The position numbers and the translations under genes were made by a program. A stretch of 64,000 nucleotides of DNA from DASWTL01 sp966250385 (lineage in GTDB: Bacteria; Bacteroidota; Bacteroidia; Sphingobacteriales; Sphingobacteriaceae): assembly GCA_966250385.1 (NCBI GenBank), contig CBINHC010000005.1, positions 234,616 through 298,615 on the forward strand, read 5' to 3'. Shown here piece by piece: positions 1 to 8,925 of this stretch. Each line of letters starts with the position of its first letter. The first letter of the stretch is position 1. A model generated the notes under the pieces. It had not been told where the DNA came from. It saw nothing but the letters and a program-made list of their open reading frames with translations, and did not search any database.

Positions 1-1
1 A

Positions 2-646
2 GCCAGCCGTTTTACAGCCCATACCCTGGAAGCATTCCCCGGCCCCACCGGCCCGGTAACCGTAATCCCGTATGGATTCCCGCCGGTACCGGTCAGCCGG
101 AACTATAACAGCCCGACCGGCCGGCCGCTGAAGCTTCTCTTTGTCGGCGCGCTTTCCCAGCGGAAAGGAATTGCCGACCTGTTTGCCGCCGCCTGCCTAT
201 TGGGCCGTCACGTGCAGCTGACCGTCGTCGGCCACCGGGTCACCGCTCAGTGCCCGGCGCTGGACCGTGCACTCGCCCGCCACAACTGGATCCCCAGCCT
301 TCCCCACGAGGGAATCCTCCAGCAGATGAAAGCCCATGATGTACTGGTCTTTCCGTCGCTTTTCGAAGGCTTCGGACTAGTCATCACGGAGGCGATGTCC
401 CAGGGAACGCCGGTCATTACGACCGAACGTACCGCCGGCCCGGACCTTATCCGCCACGGCGAGAACGGCTGGCTGATCCGCGCCGGATCCACCCCGGACC
501 TTATAGAAACGATTGAAGGGATCCTGGACAATCCCGGGGTGATAGAAGCCGTCGGGACCCGGGCCATGGAAACGGCCCGGATGAGGCCCTGGGAACGTTA
601 TGGTCAGGAACTGGCCGGCGCGATCTCGAATCCGACTTTTCAATGA
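2..646 (+). CDS. Glycosyltransferase family 4, C-terminal part (5' truncated by window)
   Basis: The reading frame is open from base 2, so the start lies upstream of the window. About 214 residues remain, which is the C-terminal Rossmann domain of a GT-B fold glycosyltransferase. A segment KLLFVGALSQRKG near residue 45 is the usual start of the GT4 nucleotide-sugar domain, and EGFGLVITE is the E-x7-E donor-binding signature. It should add a sugar to a lipid-linked exopolysaccharide intermediate at the inner face of the membrane; donor and acceptor cannot be told. The stop TGA overlaps the next start as ATGA, so the two are translationally coupled. Confidence 0.9.
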   Translation, partial: ASRFTAHTLEAFPGPTGPVTVIPYGFPPVPVSRNYNSPTGRPLKLLFVGALSQRKGIADLFAAACLLGRHVQLTVVGHRVTAQCPALDRALARHNWIPSLPHEGILQQMKAHDVLVFPSLFEGFGLVITEAMSQGTPVITTERTAGPDLIRHGENGWLIRAGSTPDLIETIEGILDNPGVIEAVGTRAMETARMRPWERYGQELAGAISNPTFQ

Positions 647-1998
647 TGTACGCAAACCCCGCATCCGTTATACGGGCACCCCGCCTGTCTGATCGAAAGG
701 CTCACGCTCGTCCGGCAGCGGCCATCAGGCTGTTGAAGCAGGGAATCTGGCTGTATTTCCTGCTGCTGATCTTCGAAGGAGCGCTGAGGAAATGGTTTTT
801 GCCATTCCTTTCCACCCCGCTGCTCATCGTCCGGGATCCGATCGCCTTATACCTGGTCGTCATGGCATGGAAACGGGGCCTGCTCGGCGTCAACCTCTCG
901 GTCATCGTCATGGTATTCATCAGTATTGTTGCCGTCTACACAGCTTTCTTCCTGGGTCACGGCAGTCTGCCGGTTGCCGTTTACGGTGCCCGGATAACCC
1001 TGTTTCATTTTCCGCTGATCTTCGTCATTGCAAAGGTATTTGACCGCAACGATGTCGAAAAGCTCGGCAAGGTGACACTATGGACCTCCATCATGATGGC
1101 CGTACTGATCGCCCTGCAGTTTTTCAGTCCACAGTCCGCCTGGGTGAACCGCGGCCTGGAGGGCAGTAATGAAGGGGCAGGTTTCAGCGGAGCCATGGGC
1201 TATTTCCGGCCTCCGGGTACCTTCTCATTCACCAACGGAACCTCCCTGTTCTTCGGATTCGCAGCCTGTTATATCTGCTATTTCTGGCTGTCATCCGCCA
1301 GGGTCAATAAACTGCTGCTGATCGGCTCCACAATAAGTCTGGTCATGGCCATTCCCCTGTCCATCAGCCGGGGACTGTTCCTGTCGGTCGGCGTTTCACT
1401 GATCTTCGCGCTTCTGGCCATTTCACGGAAGCCCAGGTACCTGGGCAGGATGATCCTGGCCATCGTCGGAACCGGCATTTCGATCCTGCTATTGAATTAC
1501 ACCGACCTTTTCCGGACGGCCACCCAGGTCCTGGTCTCCCGCTTTGAGGTGGGCAATCAACTGGAGGGCGGCATGGAAGGAGTCCTGCTGGACCGGTACC
1601 TGGGTGGTTTAATCGGCGCCTTGAACCATTCCTCCGACCAGCCTTTTTTCGGCTATGGCCTGGGGATGGGAACCAACGTAGGCAGCATGCTCCTGACGGG
1701 CAGAACGATCTTCCTGATCTCTGAAGGTGAATGGGGCCGGATCATCGGCGAGCTGGGGCCGATCCTGGGCATAGCCGTTGTCCTGATCCGGTTAAGTCTT
1801 AGCGTTAAGCTCCTGACCGCAAGTTACCGGCGGCTGGCCAAAGGAGACCTTCTGCCGTGGATGCTCCTCAGCTTCGGACTGCTTACCGTCCCGCAGGGAG
1901 GGTGGGCACAGCCGACATCCCTGGGTTTCTGCACGGTGATCGCGGGCCTGATCCTGGCAGCCTGCCGGAGAACCAAAACAAGGAGGACAAAGCTATGA
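643..1998 (+). CDS. O-antigen ligase/polymerase-like polytopic membrane protein
   Basis: A 451-residue protein with about ten to twelve hydrophobic segments from residue 30 to the end. It has a large polar loop around residues 280-330 (with RFEVGNQLEGG and GYGLGMGTNVG), as in Wzy polymerases and WaaL ligases of the O-antigen ligase superfamily. The position among glycosyltransferases fits polymerisation or ligation of the repeat unit at the periplasmic face. Family members diverge strongly, so polymerase and ligase cannot be separated from sequence alone. The start overlaps the preceding stop by four bases (ATGA) and its own stop overlaps the next start the same way. Confidence 0.75.
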   Translation: MMYANPASVIRAPRLSDRKAHARPAAAIRLLKQGIWLYFLLLIFEGALRKWFLPFLSTPLLIVRDPIALYLVVMAWKRGLLGVNLSVIVMVFISIVAVYTAFFLGHGSLPVAVYGARITLFHFPLIFVIAKVFDRNDVEKLGKVTLWTSIMMAVLIALQFFSPQSAWVNRGLEGSNEGAGFSGAMGYFRPPGTFSFTNGTSLFFGFAACYICYFWLSSARVNKLLLIGSTISLVMAIPLSISRGLFLSVGVSLIFALLAISRKPRYLGRMILAIVGTGISILLLNYTDLFRTATQVLVSRFEVGNQLEGGMEGVLLDRYLGGLIGALNHSSDQPFFGYGLGMGTNVGSMLLTGRTIFLISEGEWGRIIGELGPILGIAVVLIRLSLSVKLLTASYRRLAKGDLLPWMLLSFGLLTVPQGGWAQPTSLGFCTVIAGLILAACRRTKTRRTKL

Positions 1999-2783
1999 CA
2001 GCCACTCCGCAGCGTTATATCCTGCTGATGACAGCCTGCATCCGGCCCCCGGAGACGAATATCCACCGGCATGCGATCTGGAGAAACGATCCGGAAGTCC
2101 GGCTGACCGATTACAAAACGGCACTGGAGTTCTGGCTCCAGTACCCGGACCCGCGGATCAGCGGGATCGTTTTCGTCGAAAACTCGGGTTACGACCTCTG
2201 CGATCTGAAGGACCTCGCCCGGCGCCGGAACCCGTTCGGACGGCAAACCGAGTTCCTGCAGATTGCGGCCGCTCCCATTCCGGAAGGCCTGCATTACGGC
2301 TATTCCGAAGCGGAGATGATCGACCATGCGTTTATGAAGAGCACGCTGATCTCAGCCTGCAGCCATGTCATCAAGGTAACCGGCCGGATCTTTTTTCCGG
2401 GTCTCTCCCGCCTGCTGAACCGCATCGGCAACCAGCACCTGATCGTGACCGACTGCCGTGATTTCAGGCTGTTCCATATCCGCCGGCAGATGATCCTGAC
2501 GACGCTGTTCATTGTCCGGAAGGACTTCTATCTCGACAAGCTGTACGATGCGAAGCAAAAGATGATCTCGACGCGGACCGGGCTGATCGAATGGATGTAC
2601 TACCAGATACTCCGCCCGCTTTACCGGGCGCGTCCCGGCGATATGATCCTGCGGTTTCCCTTCAATGTGGAACCCGTCGGTTTCGGGGCTCACTGGAATA
2701 TCGACTACAGCTCCGGAAAAAAGAAATTGGCCGCAGCGGGCCGGGCCATTTCCCGGTTCCTGTTTCCGGCGCTTTGGATATAG
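1995..2783 (+). CDS. Exopolysaccharide-cluster protein of unknown family, possible glycosyltransferase
   Basis: I chose the ATG at 1995, which overlaps the previous stop as ATGA, giving 262 residues; a longer frame from 1857 would run deep into the upstream gene. I do not recognise the family. The protein is soluble and basic. It opens with a beta-strand-like segment YILLMTACI and later has GIVFVENSGYDL and VIKVTGRIFF, which look like strands of a GT-A type nucleotide-sugar fold; no clear DxD is seen. By context it probably acts in repeat-unit assembly. Glycosyltransferase is inference, not recognition. Confidence 0.7.
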   Translation: MTATPQRYILLMTACIRPPETNIHRHAIWRNDPEVRLTDYKTALEFWLQYPDPRISGIVFVENSGYDLCDLKDLARRRNPFGRQTEFLQIAAAPIPEGLHYGYSEAEMIDHAFMKSTLISACSHVIKVTGRIFFPGLSRLLNRIGNQHLIVTDCRDFRLFHIRRQMILTTLFIVRKDFYLDKLYDAKQKMISTRTGLIEWMYYQILRPLYRARPGDMILRFPFNVEPVGFGAHWNIDYSSGKKKLAAAGRAISRFLFPALWI

Positions 2784-2800
2784 TGCCTCTGACCCACAAC

Positions 2801-3988
2801 ATGAAACTCGTATTTTTTACGCATCCGGATTTCCTGGGACACCAGAGCATGCCACGGTTCGCCCGTATCCTGGTCCGGGGCATGCGCGACCGCGGACATG
2901 ACGTTGAGGTCTGGTCGCCTGAAGCGGTGGTCAGCCGCTTACCCGTCCCCCGCGCTCTGAAGAAATGGCTGGGCTACCTGGACCAGTTCCTGTGTTTTCC
3001 GGTCACGGTCCGCATCAGACTCAGGCACCTCCCGGACGAGACGCTGTTCGTTTTCACCGACCAGGCCCTCGCGCCCTGGTTCCGCCTGGTCTCGGGACGC
3101 CCGCATGTCTTTCATTGCCATGACTTCCTGGCCCAGCGGTCCGCCCTTGGTGCAATCCCTGAGAATCCCACCGGGTGGACCGGCAGAAAATATCAGGCTA
3201 TGATCCGGAAAGGATTCAGCCGGGGAAGCTGCTTCATCTCCGTATCGGCAGCCACCCGTTGCGACCTGCACCGGGTCCTCCCCGTCCCACCGCGAATCTC
3301 CGAGGTCATCTACAATGCTCTGGATCCGGGGTTCAGGCCGGCGGATCCGGCGAGCGCCCGTTCGGTCCTGGGCAAACGGACAGGACTCGACCTGGACCTG
3401 GGATATCTGCTCCATATCGGTGGTAACCAGTGGAACAAGAACCGTACAGGTGTCGTGGAGATCTATCATGCGTGGCGGACCCTCTCCGGCCGCAGGCTCC
3501 CCCTGATCCTCATCGGCGAACAGCCGGGACACGAACTCCTCCGGTGCCTGGACAACTCGCCCTACGCAGCCGATATCCGCCTGGTCAGCCGGGCCGGTGA
3601 CGACCTGGTGCGCCTGGCGTACTCCGGCGCCGCCGGCCTGCTGTTCCCCAGTCTGGCGGAAGGTTTCGGGTGGCCGGTTGCCGAGGCCATGGCCTGCGGA
3701 TGCCCGGTCATCACCACCGGCGAGGCACCCATGACGGAAGTAGCCGGTAATGCGGGTTTCTATATTCCCCGCCGGCCCCGGGAAAGATCACGCATCGGGG
3801 ACTGGGCCCGGACTTCGGCCGGGGTCGTTGAGCAGGTGGTCAGCCTCGCCGGCCCGGAAAGAGCGCGGGTTGTACTTGCCGGCCTGAAGAATGCCGAACG
3901 GTTCGAAGCCGGGCCGATCCTGAACCGGGTGGAGTCGATCTACCGGCAGGCGCTCACCCCGGACGCTGTTTCAAAAATCAGAAGCTGA
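2801..3988 (+). CDS. Glycosyltransferase family 4
   Basis: The start is the ATG at 2801, 17 bases after the preceding gene, giving 395 residues; the longer frame from 2591 is antiparallel to family alignments and overlaps the previous gene. The N-terminal acceptor domain begins MKLVFFTHPDFLG and the C-terminal donor domain carries YLLHIGGNQWNKNR and the E-x7-E signature EGFGWPVAE, followed by CGCPVITT, all typical of GT4 retaining enzymes. Likely cytoplasmic, adding a sugar to the undecaprenyl-linked unit. Two bases separate it from the next gene. Confidence 0.88.
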   Translation: MKLVFFTHPDFLGHQSMPRFARILVRGMRDRGHDVEVWSPEAVVSRLPVPRALKKWLGYLDQFLCFPVTVRIRLRHLPDETLFVFTDQALAPWFRLVSGRPHVFHCHDFLAQRSALGAIPENPTGWTGRKYQAMIRKGFSRGSCFISVSAATRCDLHRVLPVPPRISEVIYNALDPGFRPADPASARSVLGKRTGLDLDLGYLLHIGGNQWNKNRTGVVEIYHAWRTLSGRRLPLILIGEQPGHELLRCLDNSPYAADIRLVSRAGDDLVRLAYSGAAGLLFPSLAEGFGWPVAEAMACGCPVITTGEAPMTEVAGNAGFYIPRRPRERSRIGDWARTSAGVVEQVVSLAGPERARVVLAGLKNAERFEAGPILNRVESIYRQALTPDAVSKIRS

Positions 3989-3990
3989 TT

Positions 3991-5184
3991 ATGAAGATCC
4001 TCTATATCATACCGACCTACAAACCGTCCACCCGTTACGGCGGCACCACCGAGGTTGCCAGCCACCTGGCCGAGCGTCTCACGAAAAAGGGGCATGAAGT
4101 GACCGTCTGGACGACCAACGGCGACGGCCCGGAAAACCTGGCCGTCGAAACCGGCAGGCCGGTCATGATCGACGGAGTACCCGTCTATTTCTTCAGGCGG
4201 TATACCGGCGATCACTCCCATATATGTCCGGGCCTGTGGCTCAGGCTCCTCCTGCACGGACGCAAATTCGACGTGGTTCACCTGCATTCCTGGTGGAGTC
4301 CCGCCATGGTGGTCGCCGCAGGGATCTGCAAACTGACCGGCATCCGGCCGGTGCTTTCCCCGCACGGCATGTTCTGCGACCATGTGCTGCGGACCAATAA
4401 CCGGATCAAGAAAAAGATCCTTCACTTTTTTACAAGATCGTTCCTGAAGAATACCTGGCTGCATGTCTCTACCCCTATGGAGTGGAAGGAAAGCCAGGCA
4501 TTTTTGAAAGCGCGCTGGGGGGGGATCATGCTGCCTAACCCGGTCCGGGCCGGTGCCCCCGTCCATGAAGACCCGGCCGCCCCGCGTCCGGTGTTTACCA
4601 TCGGTTTTCTTTCCCGCATCGATCCCAAGAAAGGCCTTGACATCCTGATCCGGTCCCTGTCCCGGGTATCCTTTGATTACCGGCTGAAAATCGCCGGGAG
4701 CGGTGAGGAAGGTTATCTCCTGCAATTGAAAGATCTGGCCGCCAGATGCGGCAATGCGGACAGGATCGAATGGACGGGCCCGAGGTACCACGGCGAGAAG
4801 TTCAGCTTCTTCCGGAGCCTCGATCTGTTCGCCCTCACATCCCGGAACGAAAACTTCGCTCTGGTCGTCATCGAGTCCCTGTCGGTAGGCACCCCCGTAC
4901 TGGTCAGCAGTGAGGTCGGCCTGGCCCCCTATGTTCATGAAAAAGACCTGGGCTGGGTCACCGGCATCGGCCACCATGAAGCGGTTACCGCAGCCCTGGA
5001 GCAAGCCTGGACGGACCGGGAAAAAAGGCTCCGGGTCAGCATGCAGGCTCCGCAGATCGTCCGGGAGGACTTTGACGGGGAACCGATCATTGATCAGTAC
5101 TGCCGGTTCTATGCCGGCCTGGTGCGGTGCGGAACGCCGCCATCGGTCCCCCACCACCCCGAAGTCGTTCCGCTGACCAATTAA
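3991..5184 (+). CDS. Glycosyltransferase family 4
   Basis: A 397-residue GT-B enzyme. The N-terminus has the glycine-rich GGTTEVASHLAERL loop of GT4 enzymes, and the second domain has IGFLSRIDPKKGLD and the E-x7-E motif ENFALVVIE followed by GTPVLVS. Length is normal for the family. It sits two bases after the previous transferase and nine before the next gene, so it is part of the same transcript. Sugar specificity cannot be inferred. Confidence 0.9.
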   Translation: MKILYIIPTYKPSTRYGGTTEVASHLAERLTKKGHEVTVWTTNGDGPENLAVETGRPVMIDGVPVYFFRRYTGDHSHICPGLWLRLLLHGRKFDVVHLHSWWSPAMVVAAGICKLTGIRPVLSPHGMFCDHVLRTNNRIKKKILHFFTRSFLKNTWLHVSTPMEWKESQAFLKARWGGIMLPNPVRAGAPVHEDPAAPRPVFTIGFLSRIDPKKGLDILIRSLSRVSFDYRLKIAGSGEEGYLLQLKDLAARCGNADRIEWTGPRYHGEKFSFFRSLDLFALTSRNENFALVVIESLSVGTPVLVSSEVGLAPYVHEKDLGWVTGIGHHEAVTAALEQAWTDREKRLRVSMQAPQIVREDFDGEPIIDQYCRFYAGLVRCGTPPSVPHHPEVVPLTN

Positions 5185-5193
5185 CAAGGAAAT

Positions 5194-6045
5194 ATGATGG
5201 AGAAAATTCAATCAAAACTGCTGCAGGGATTAATCATCACCGGAAACGAGGAACCGAATATCGGGCGGGTTCTGGACAAGCTGGCCTGGCTGGAAAGAAT
5301 CGTCATCATCGACAGTTACAGCACCGACAAGACGGTAGACCTGATCCGGGCCTATCCCAATACCGAACTCCATTACCGGAAGTTCGACAGCTTCGCCCGG
5401 CAGTGCAACTACGGCCTCAGGCTGCTGACCAGCGACTGGGTCCTGAGCCTGGATGCCGACTATGTACTGACTGACGGGTTCATTGCCGAGACCCGGGAAC
5501 TGATTTACCGGGATGACCGGTCCCGCGACGCCTACAACGCGTCCTTCAAATTCCTGATCTACGGGAAGGAACTGATCAGCAACAACACCACTCCCCGCCC
5601 GGTGCTGTTCCGCCGCCATGCCGGTATCTACGCCGATGACGGACATGCCCACCGGCTGGAGCTGACCGGACCTTCCGGACACTTCAGGCATCCGATCCTG
5701 CATGATGACCGCAAGTCGCTGAGCAGATGGCTTAAAAACCAGGACAGCTATTCCCTGAAGGAATGCGCGAAGCTCCTCGACCCGTCCAATCCGGCAGCCC
5801 GTTCACCGCTGAACAGGATCCGCAGAACCAAGATACTGGCCCCCTTCCTGGTCTTCTTCTATTGCATTTTTTACCGGGGACTGCTCCTGAGCGGCTGGGC
5901 CGGGTGGTATTACATCCTCCAGCGCACCATGGTGGAAATGCTCTGGGCCATCCGGATGATCGAGGCGCAGCACTTCAGCATTCCTTTTCCCGAAGAAGTC
6001 ACGAAAGAAACACCCGCGTATGAATCCACAGAAACGCATGCCTGA
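5194..6045 (+). CDS. Glycosyltransferase family 2 (WaaE/KdtX-like)
   Basis: A 283-residue protein with a GT-A fold start, GLIITGNEEPNIGRVLDKL, a SYSTDKTVDLI segment and the metal-binding DxD-type motif in LSLDADYVLTD near residue 90. A C-terminal hydrophobic stretch (about residues 215-245, ending GWYYILQRTMVEML) suggests membrane attachment. This architecture matches the WaaE/KdtX branch of GT2 enzymes, many of which add sugars to LPS core or exopolysaccharide. Two adjacent ATGs (5194 and 5197) are possible starts. Its 3' end overlaps the next gene by 26 bases. Confidence 0.85.
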   Translation: MMEKIQSKLLQGLIITGNEEPNIGRVLDKLAWLERIVIIDSYSTDKTVDLIRAYPNTELHYRKFDSFARQCNYGLRLLTSDWVLSLDADYVLTDGFIAETRELIYRDDRSRDAYNASFKFLIYGKELISNNTTPRPVLFRRHAGIYADDGHAHRLELTGPSGHFRHPILHDDRKSLSRWLKNQDSYSLKECAKLLDPSNPAARSPLNRIRRTKILAPFLVFFYCIFYRGLLLSGWAGWYYILQRTMVEMLWAIRMIEAQHFSIPFPEEVTKETPAYESTETHA

Positions 6046-6655
6046 ACCGGTCCTGCAGCCGGTAAATTGTCTGAACCTGCACCGGACCGGCACCGACCTC
6101 AGCGCCTTTGACCGGCGGGGCTACCGCGAGGGACCGGGCTGGAAGATCGCCCTGTGGTTCCTGGCCAGCCACGTCTTCTTCTATACCGCCTGCCCCTGGC
6201 CTTCGGCCCTGAAGGTCTGGATCCTCCGCCGCTTCGGCGGCCGGGTGGGAACCGGGGTCGTTATCAAGCACCATGTCCGCATCAAAAATGCCTGGAAGCT
6301 GGAGATCGGCGACAACTCATGGCTGGGCGAAGGCGCCTGGATCGAGAACCTGGACGATGTGGTGATCGGGAAGAACGTCTGTATTTCCCAGGATGCCATG
6401 ATCCTGACCGGCAACCACGACTATTCCCGGCAGGATTTCAGGTTCAGGCTGGGTAAAATCCGCCTGGAAGACGGCGTATGGATCGGTGCGCGGAGCGTCG
6501 TTTGTCCGGGAATAACGTGCGGATCCCACGCCGTTCTGACCGTGAATTCAGTCGCGACCCGGAACCTTGAAGCCTGGCATGTTCACTCCGGCAATCCGTC
6601 GGCCCCCGTCCGGGTGCGCAGGATGCAGGAGGACAGCCGCAAACCTGCCAACTAA
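6020..6655 (+). CDS. wcaF: WcaF-like acetyltransferase (left-handed beta-helix)
   Basis: A 211-residue protein. The N-terminal part has ALWFLASHVFFYTACPWPS, characteristic of the putative colanic acid acetyltransferase WcaF. Hexapeptide-repeat turns follow (GDNSWLGEGAWIEN, IGKNVCISQDAMI, DGVWIGARSVVCPGITCG), and GNHDYSRQDF supplies the catalytic His region. It should transfer acetyl from acetyl-CoA to a repeat-unit sugar. The start overlaps the GT2 gene by 26 bases; an internal ATG at 6038 would cut the overlap to eight. Confidence 0.85.
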   Translation: MNPQKRMPEPVLQPVNCLNLHRTGTDLSAFDRRGYREGPGWKIALWFLASHVFFYTACPWPSALKVWILRRFGGRVGTGVVIKHHVRIKNAWKLEIGDNSWLGEGAWIENLDDVVIGKNVCISQDAMILTGNHDYSRQDFRFRLGKIRLEDGVWIGARSVVCPGITCGSHAVLTVNSVATRNLEAWHVHSGNPSAPVRVRRMQEDSRKPAN

Positions 6656-6666
6656 ACCCGCTCCAG

Positions 6667-7956
6667 ATGAATAATAACAGAATCCTGCTGCTGGGGGGAA
6701 ACTTCTACCCCGAACCGACCGGAATCGGCAAATTCAACGGCGAAATGGTTGACTGGCTGACCGCTCACGGCTACCGATGTACGGTCATCACCAGCTATCC
6801 GTACTACCCGTTCTGGCAGGTACAGCGGCCATATATCCGGAAGGCATACCGGTATAAATACGAGGTTAAAAACCTCATGTCATACTATGCCACACCGATC
6901 GAGATCTACCGGTGCCCCCAGTACGTGCCGCGGAATCCCACCGGCTTCAAGCGGATGCTCCTCGATTTCTCGTTCACCCTGTCGGCGTCCCTGGTCATTC
7001 TGCGGCTGCTTTTCCAGAAACGGTATGATTTCGTGATCTCCGTCGTCCCCTCCTTCCAGCTGGGACTGCTCGGCCTTTTTTACCGGGCCGTCAAGGGCGG
7101 AAAGTTCCTGTACCATATCCAGGATCTCCAGATCGATGCGGCAAAGGACCTGAAAATGATCCGCTCGCCCCTGCTGCTGAAAATGCTTTTTTCGCTGGAG
7201 AAGCTGATCCTCCGGAATGCAGACCTGGTCAGCAGCATCTCGCCCGGGATGATCGGCAAGGTCGCCAGCAAATGCAACCGGGATGTGGTGCTCTTCCCCA
7301 ACTGGGTGGATACCCGCTCATTCTTTCCGATGGATGAGAAGGTCCGCCTGAAAACCGAATTCGGCTTCCAGCCGACCGACACGGTGGTCCTGTATTCCGG
7401 GGCCGTCGGCCGGAAGCAGGGCCTGGACACCATCCTCCATGCTGCGCGCACGCTTTCCGGCATACCGGGCCTGAAATTCGTTATCTGCGGAACCGGCCCC
7501 TACCTGCAGGAGCTGAAGGACCTGAAGGAAGAACTGGAGCTCGGCAACGTGCGGTTTATGCCGCTGCAGCCGAGCCGGATGCTGAACCGGTTTCTGAACA
7601 TGGCAGATATTCACCTGGTGATCCAGAAAAAAGAAGCCAGCGACCTGGTCATGCCCTCCAAGCTGACCAATATCCTGGCCACCGGCGGGGTATCCATCGT
7701 GACGGCTGACCAGGGGTCCAGCCTTTATCAGATCATTGAACGGCACCGGATCGGGATCGTCGCCGAGCCCGAAAGCCCGCATGCGCTGGCCCGGGCCGTC
7801 TCAGAAGCACTTGACGGCGACCTTACGGAGATCCGGTCGAACGCCCGGCGCTACGCCATGCACGCCCTCTCCATCGATAAAGTCATGGTCCGGTATGCCG
7901 GTCATCTGAAAGAGATCGCCGGACTTCCCGTCCGCGGAGTGACCGCCAGTGCATGA
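6667..7956 (+). CDS. wcaI: WcaI-like glycosyltransferase, family 4
   Basis: A 429-residue GT4 enzyme. The start ILLLGGNFYPEPTGIGKFNGEM, the segment VTSYPYYP and the ISPGMIGKV region are the pattern of colanic acid fucosyltransferase-type WcaI proteins. The donor domain holds VLYSGAVGRKQGLD. The usual E-x7-E region is replaced by ASDLVMPSKLTNILATGG, as expected for WcaI relatives. It follows the WcaF-like gene by 11 bases; the pair recurs in colanic-acid-like clusters, which supports both calls. Confidence 0.85.
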   Translation: MNNNRILLLGGNFYPEPTGIGKFNGEMVDWLTAHGYRCTVITSYPYYPFWQVQRPYIRKAYRYKYEVKNLMSYYATPIEIYRCPQYVPRNPTGFKRMLLDFSFTLSASLVILRLLFQKRYDFVISVVPSFQLGLLGLFYRAVKGGKFLYHIQDLQIDAAKDLKMIRSPLLLKMLFSLEKLILRNADLVSSISPGMIGKVASKCNRDVVLFPNWVDTRSFFPMDEKVRLKTEFGFQPTDTVVLYSGAVGRKQGLDTILHAARTLSGIPGLKFVICGTGPYLQELKDLKEELELGNVRFMPLQPSRMLNRFLNMADIHLVIQKKEASDLVMPSKLTNILATGGVSIVTADQGSSLYQIIERHRIGIVAEPESPHALARAVSEALDGDLTEIRSNARRYAMHALSIDKVMVRYAGHLKEIAGLPVRGVTASA

Positions 7957-8027
7957 ACCGCAGCGCGGCGGGAAGCCCTGTGTACTGAATAACAATCCAT
8001 TCACATATTCACCCAAATTATCACATT

Positions 8028-8897
8028 ATGAAACCAATGATTCATTCATTTCTGAAACAAGGCGAGGAAATCATCGAAAAGGGTTCCTACTATGAGCACC
8101 CGATTCCCAAGCCATCTGAGGCCATCAAGGCCAACGCGTATTATTTCAATAACCCGGAATGGGCGGAGGAATACCTTACTTACTGTCACCGGAGCGAAAC
8201 CTTCAGGAGCAGATGGACCGCCGCGATGGGCGACTGGACCGACAAGATCGTGGTCGACCTGGGATGCGGCCCTGGCAATATCTATGCGACCCTCAAAGGT
8301 AAGCCGAGGCTGCTGATCGGCGTGGACGTGGCTCCCAAATCGCTTGAACTGGCTGCCGAGCTCGGATACACTGCCCTGCTGGCGGACGCAACCAATCTGC
8401 CGTTCGTTTCCGGATTCGCGGATATCGTCACCCTGAACGCAGCGCTGCACCATTGCGAAGATATGGACGCGGTCCTGAAGGAAGCCGCGCGGCTGGTCAA
8501 GCCCGGAGGTATCCTGGTCACCGACCATGACCCGCAGAAATCTGCCTGGGATTACAAAGGAATCGCAAAGATGCTCTGGAACGGACGTCTGATCCTCTAC
8601 AAGATCACCGGCCACGGATTCCATAAGACCAATAACCAGCAGTACTGGGGTCTGAAGTGCGAGATCCATCATAAGCCGGGACACGGAGTTTCCCGGGAAC
8701 TGTTCAACAACGTACTTTCACCTATGGGGTTCCAGGTAAACGTGTTCCCGCATAATCACGAAGTGGGCGCCGAAGTACTGCAGGGAGAGCCCGGGAAAGC
8801 GGCCATGAAATACCGTCTCGGAAACATCCTTTCCGGCCGGAACCCAAATGCCGAGCGCAGTGCACTTTCGCTGATGTGCGTAGCCCGGAAAAACTAA
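8028..8897 (+). CDS. Class I SAM-dependent methyltransferase
   Basis: A 289-residue methyltransferase with motif I VVDLGCGPGNIY near residue 75, an acidic strand end LIGVDVAPKS, then LLADATNLPF and a motif IV-like DIVTLNAALHHCED, typical of the Methyltransf_11 family. Target unknown; within an exopolysaccharide operon the likely substrate is a sugar or a lipid carrier component. A 71-base gap precedes it, the largest inside the operon, so an internal promoter is possible, but no -7 box was found there. Confidence 0.85.
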   Translation: MKPMIHSFLKQGEEIIEKGSYYEHPIPKPSEAIKANAYYFNNPEWAEEYLTYCHRSETFRSRWTAAMGDWTDKIVVDLGCGPGNIYATLKGKPRLLIGVDVAPKSLELAAELGYTALLADATNLPFVSGFADIVTLNAALHHCEDMDAVLKEAARLVKPGGILVTDHDPQKSAWDYKGIAKMLWNGRLILYKITGHGFHKTNNQQYWGLKCEIHHKPGHGVSRELFNNVLSPMGFQVNVFPHNHEVGAEVLQGEPGKAAMKYRLGNILSGRNPNAERSALSLMCVARKN

Positions 8898-8925
8898 TCC
8901 GTTTGTTCACCCTAAATCCGATAAA

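Noticed and set aside
3940..5211. 423-codon minus-strand frame across the GT4 gene
   Set aside because: It is the GC-driven mirror of the glycosyltransferase gene with proline/glycine-rich, non-globular composition.
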